Below, one piece after another: positions 62,460-64,000 of a stretch of 64,000 nt of DNA. Origin of the DNA: Oreocharis arfaki (taxonomy: Eukaryota; Chordata; Aves; Passeriformes; Paramythiidae); contig VZRR01012433.1 in assembly GCA_013398015.1 (NCBI GenBank), positions 291,218-355,217 on the forward strand, in the 5' to 3' direction. The notes below the pieces were generated by a model. The model was not told where the DNA came from. It made no database searches and saw only the letters and a program-made list of their open reading frames with translations. Positions within the stretch are counted from its first letter, which is position 1. Every line of letters starts with the position of its first letter. A program made the position numbers and the translations under genes.

Positions 62460-62660
62460 GAGGGAAGTATTTTAAGAATTTTCAATTCTCTTAACTGTCT
62501 GCATATGTACAGTTTATTAGTTCAGGCTAAAACCTTAAAATGTTGGTAGAGTAAACACACATGGCATAAATCATCAAAATAAATCCTCCCAATCGTCATA
62601 TTTCTTAACCACAGTGGCTTGCAATTGTGCAAACCACAGCGTAATTAAAGAATATTTCTT
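62460..62660. promoter_or_regulatory. Candidate conserved noncoding block
   Basis: This AT-rich, non-repetitive stretch contains CTGCATATGTACAG, CATAAATCATCAAAATAAAT, CTTAACCACAG (a RUNX-type core) repeated as CAAACCACAGCG, and CGTAATTAAAGAATATTTC. The site density resembles an enhancer. The evidence is pattern only. Confidence 0.25.
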
Positions 62661-62879
62661 TCTTTGCCGGTTGGGCTCCAGATCCCTATGGCAAACTGAA
62701 CCAAAAGACTAAAACCCTTTTATTGTAGTATTGTGCCAGCAAACATGCAGCTTTGAAGAGCCCTGTTTTCCAGGAGATTTTTGCCAACTGATCTTTGCAT
62801 TACTGTCTGTAATAGGTGTATAAAATGGACACAGGGGGGTGTTGGCTGCATCATTTTCATGCTGGATCCTGTCCCCCAG

Positions 62880-63150
62880 TTGCCATTAGGGACGATGCTT
62901 GTTATTGCTATTCAGTCAATGCCGCTGTCGAACTCGAGGGAGTTCTGTGGCTTGTCCATCAATCCTCCCGTCGCTTAGCACGGCAATGCAGCTTGAATGT
63001 GTAAGTCGCCATTCGCATAACAAAGGATAACCCGGGTGCGTGTCTTTGTGTGCAGAAACCCCCAAAACAGACTCCTGTGCCTCTTGGATTATCTGTGGAA
63101 CCGGGCATCTCAAGTCATGTTTACGAGCGCACGGAAACAAGTGTGTCTCT
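62880..63150. promoter_or_regulatory. CpG-dense intronic block, candidate regulatory element
   Basis: About 15 CpGs fall between 62892 and 63132, including CCGCTGTCGAACTCGAGG, CCCGTCGC, GTCGCCATTCGC, CCCGGGTGCG and ACGAGCGCACGG. Comparable intron such as 31561-31740 has none. A SOX-like core is present in CATAACAAAGGATAA (about 63017-63031). No TATA box, reading frame of recognisable type or repeat accounts for it. Candidates are a conserved hypomethylated enhancer, an alternative or antisense promoter, or a recently inserted CpG-bearing sequence. Confidence 0.35.
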
Positions 63151-64000
63151 GCTGCCTTCTGTGTCTTAAATTGTATTTTTCCTTTAGGTGCAGCATTGTA
63201 AAATCATGGCTTCCTCTGTTTAAGGGAGTGAAATGATTTCAGTTTGTCTTCATTAAAAAGACAAAGACGGTAATTTAGGAGTAATTTAAGTGCATCTTTG
63301 TCCCACACCTCACAGAACAAAGTGAAGATACACAGATTTTTATAGACAGAGAGATATGTGAAGATACATGTTTTATAGATATAGCAGGCAGAAAAGCTGT
63401 AGCAACAGGACGTGGACTTCCTTTCTTTATTGTAAGCCGGATAGTTGGGGTTCAGTGAGATCAACCTGGATCTGTCCCTTGTAGCCAGAGAGCAAGGAAG
63501 ACTGCAGGTGCTGCCTGTGCTGAGAGCTGAAGGAGCCCTTGTAAGAGCGTGCGGCTGCTGGTGACAGAAATTTTGGTTTTGCTAGGAAATGACACTTCAC
63601 CTTAAGTGGTGCTTTCTCTAGAAATGTACCAGTTTCTCTCAGTGTTTTTTTGGACAGGAAAGTTTGGCAGAAAGAAAGACCCCCCCAAAACCAAAGCACA
63701 GCCATCTAGCCCTGCAGTTGACACAGCCTGAGGGAGCAAGCCTGCGCAGTGCTGCTGAGTGCTTTTGAAAAATCTTCTGTTTCCCCTAAGAGCATTTATT
63801 TTCCATAGCTTGCTTTCCTTCTGCGAAATCAAACCCAAATTATAGTGTGGGTTTGCATATATGCCAAGATAAATCTCTTTTTCCCTGCTCCTCCATCACG
63901 CTGCTGAGAGTTTAGGCTTGACTCAGGTTTTGCCTCATTGACTGCTTTAAAATCTTCTTTAGAGCGAAGTCAGAATGTGCAGAAATATAGCCCATTAAGA

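Larger units (their letters stand above)
10331..64000 (+). other. EPHA5: EPHA5 intron 3, 5' part (more than 53 kb)
   Basis: Everything after the exon 3 donor reads as intron. Exon 4 of Eph receptors (about 156 nt; continues the Cys-rich region with CPPHS-like and CxCxxxYFR-like motifs) was not found in any + strand frame. The stretch is AT-rich with low CpG, many short unrelated open frames on both strands, homopolymers and microsatellites. Apart from the features listed separately, I see nothing identifiable. A very long intron 3 is in keeping with the large mammalian EPHA5 locus. A nested noncoding RNA gene cannot be excluded from sequence alone. Confidence 0.85.

Noticed and set aside
10331..64000. 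EPHA5 exon 4 and later exons
   Set aside because: Looked for the remaining Cys-rich region, FNIII, membrane and kinase motifs on the + strand; none found, so the next exon is assumed to lie beyond the window.
1..64000. CRISPR arrays, operons, tRNA or rRNA genes, prokaryotic mobile elements
   Set aside because: The DNA is vertebrate intron; no spaced direct repeats, cloverleaf-like genes or bacterial gene packing were seen.

Overview
The window is vertebrate, most likely bird, nuclear DNA and is almost entirely intron. It has long AT-rich stretches with few CpGs, short homopolymer and microsatellite runs, no operon-like packing, and one coding exon with canonical GT-AG boundaries. That exon (9667-10330, + strand) encodes the ephrin-ligand-binding domain and the start of the cysteine-rich region of an EphA receptor tyrosine kinase. 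The residue pattern fits EPHA5 (chicken Cek7) better than EPHA3, EPHA4 or EPHA7. Its 664-nt length and phase 0-to-phase 1 boundaries match exon 3 of Eph receptor genes. A fragment of an endogenous retrovirus carries an LTR type that I associate with non-galliform birds (Neoaves). That suggests a neoavian species rather than chicken, but it rests on memory of the repeat family.

Layout: 1-9666 is the 3' part of intron 2. It contains an old, minus-strand, internally deleted endogenous retrovirus at about 6550-7819: a full LTR of about 595 bp, a leader remnant and a truncated second LTR. 9667-10330 is EPHA5 exon 3. 10331-64000 is the 5' part of intron 3, more than 53 kb long, and I found no further EPHA5 exon in it. 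Within intron 3 there are: an unexplained minus-strand stretch at about 12371-13354 where four open segments follow one another in shifting frames, as in a decayed coding copy; an unidentified 211-codon minus-strand open frame at 18892-19527; simple repeats; a single N after a T run at 20151-20169; and several AT-rich, homeobox-site-like or CpG-retaining blocks (about 26690-27130, 28600-28800, 43300-43700, 56700-57420, 59000-59500, 62460-63200) that look like candidate conserved noncoding elements.

There is no gene network to describe. The only supported gene product is a segment of the EPHA5 extracellular region, which binds GPI-linked ephrin-A ligands in axon guidance. The large introns are where regulatory elements for this brain-expressed gene would be expected, and the candidate blocks are offered on that basis. 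I saw no new biological system. The most worthwhile items to check are the frame-shifting relic at 12.4-13.4 kb, the CpG-dense block at 62.9-63.15 kb, and the deleted retrovirus.
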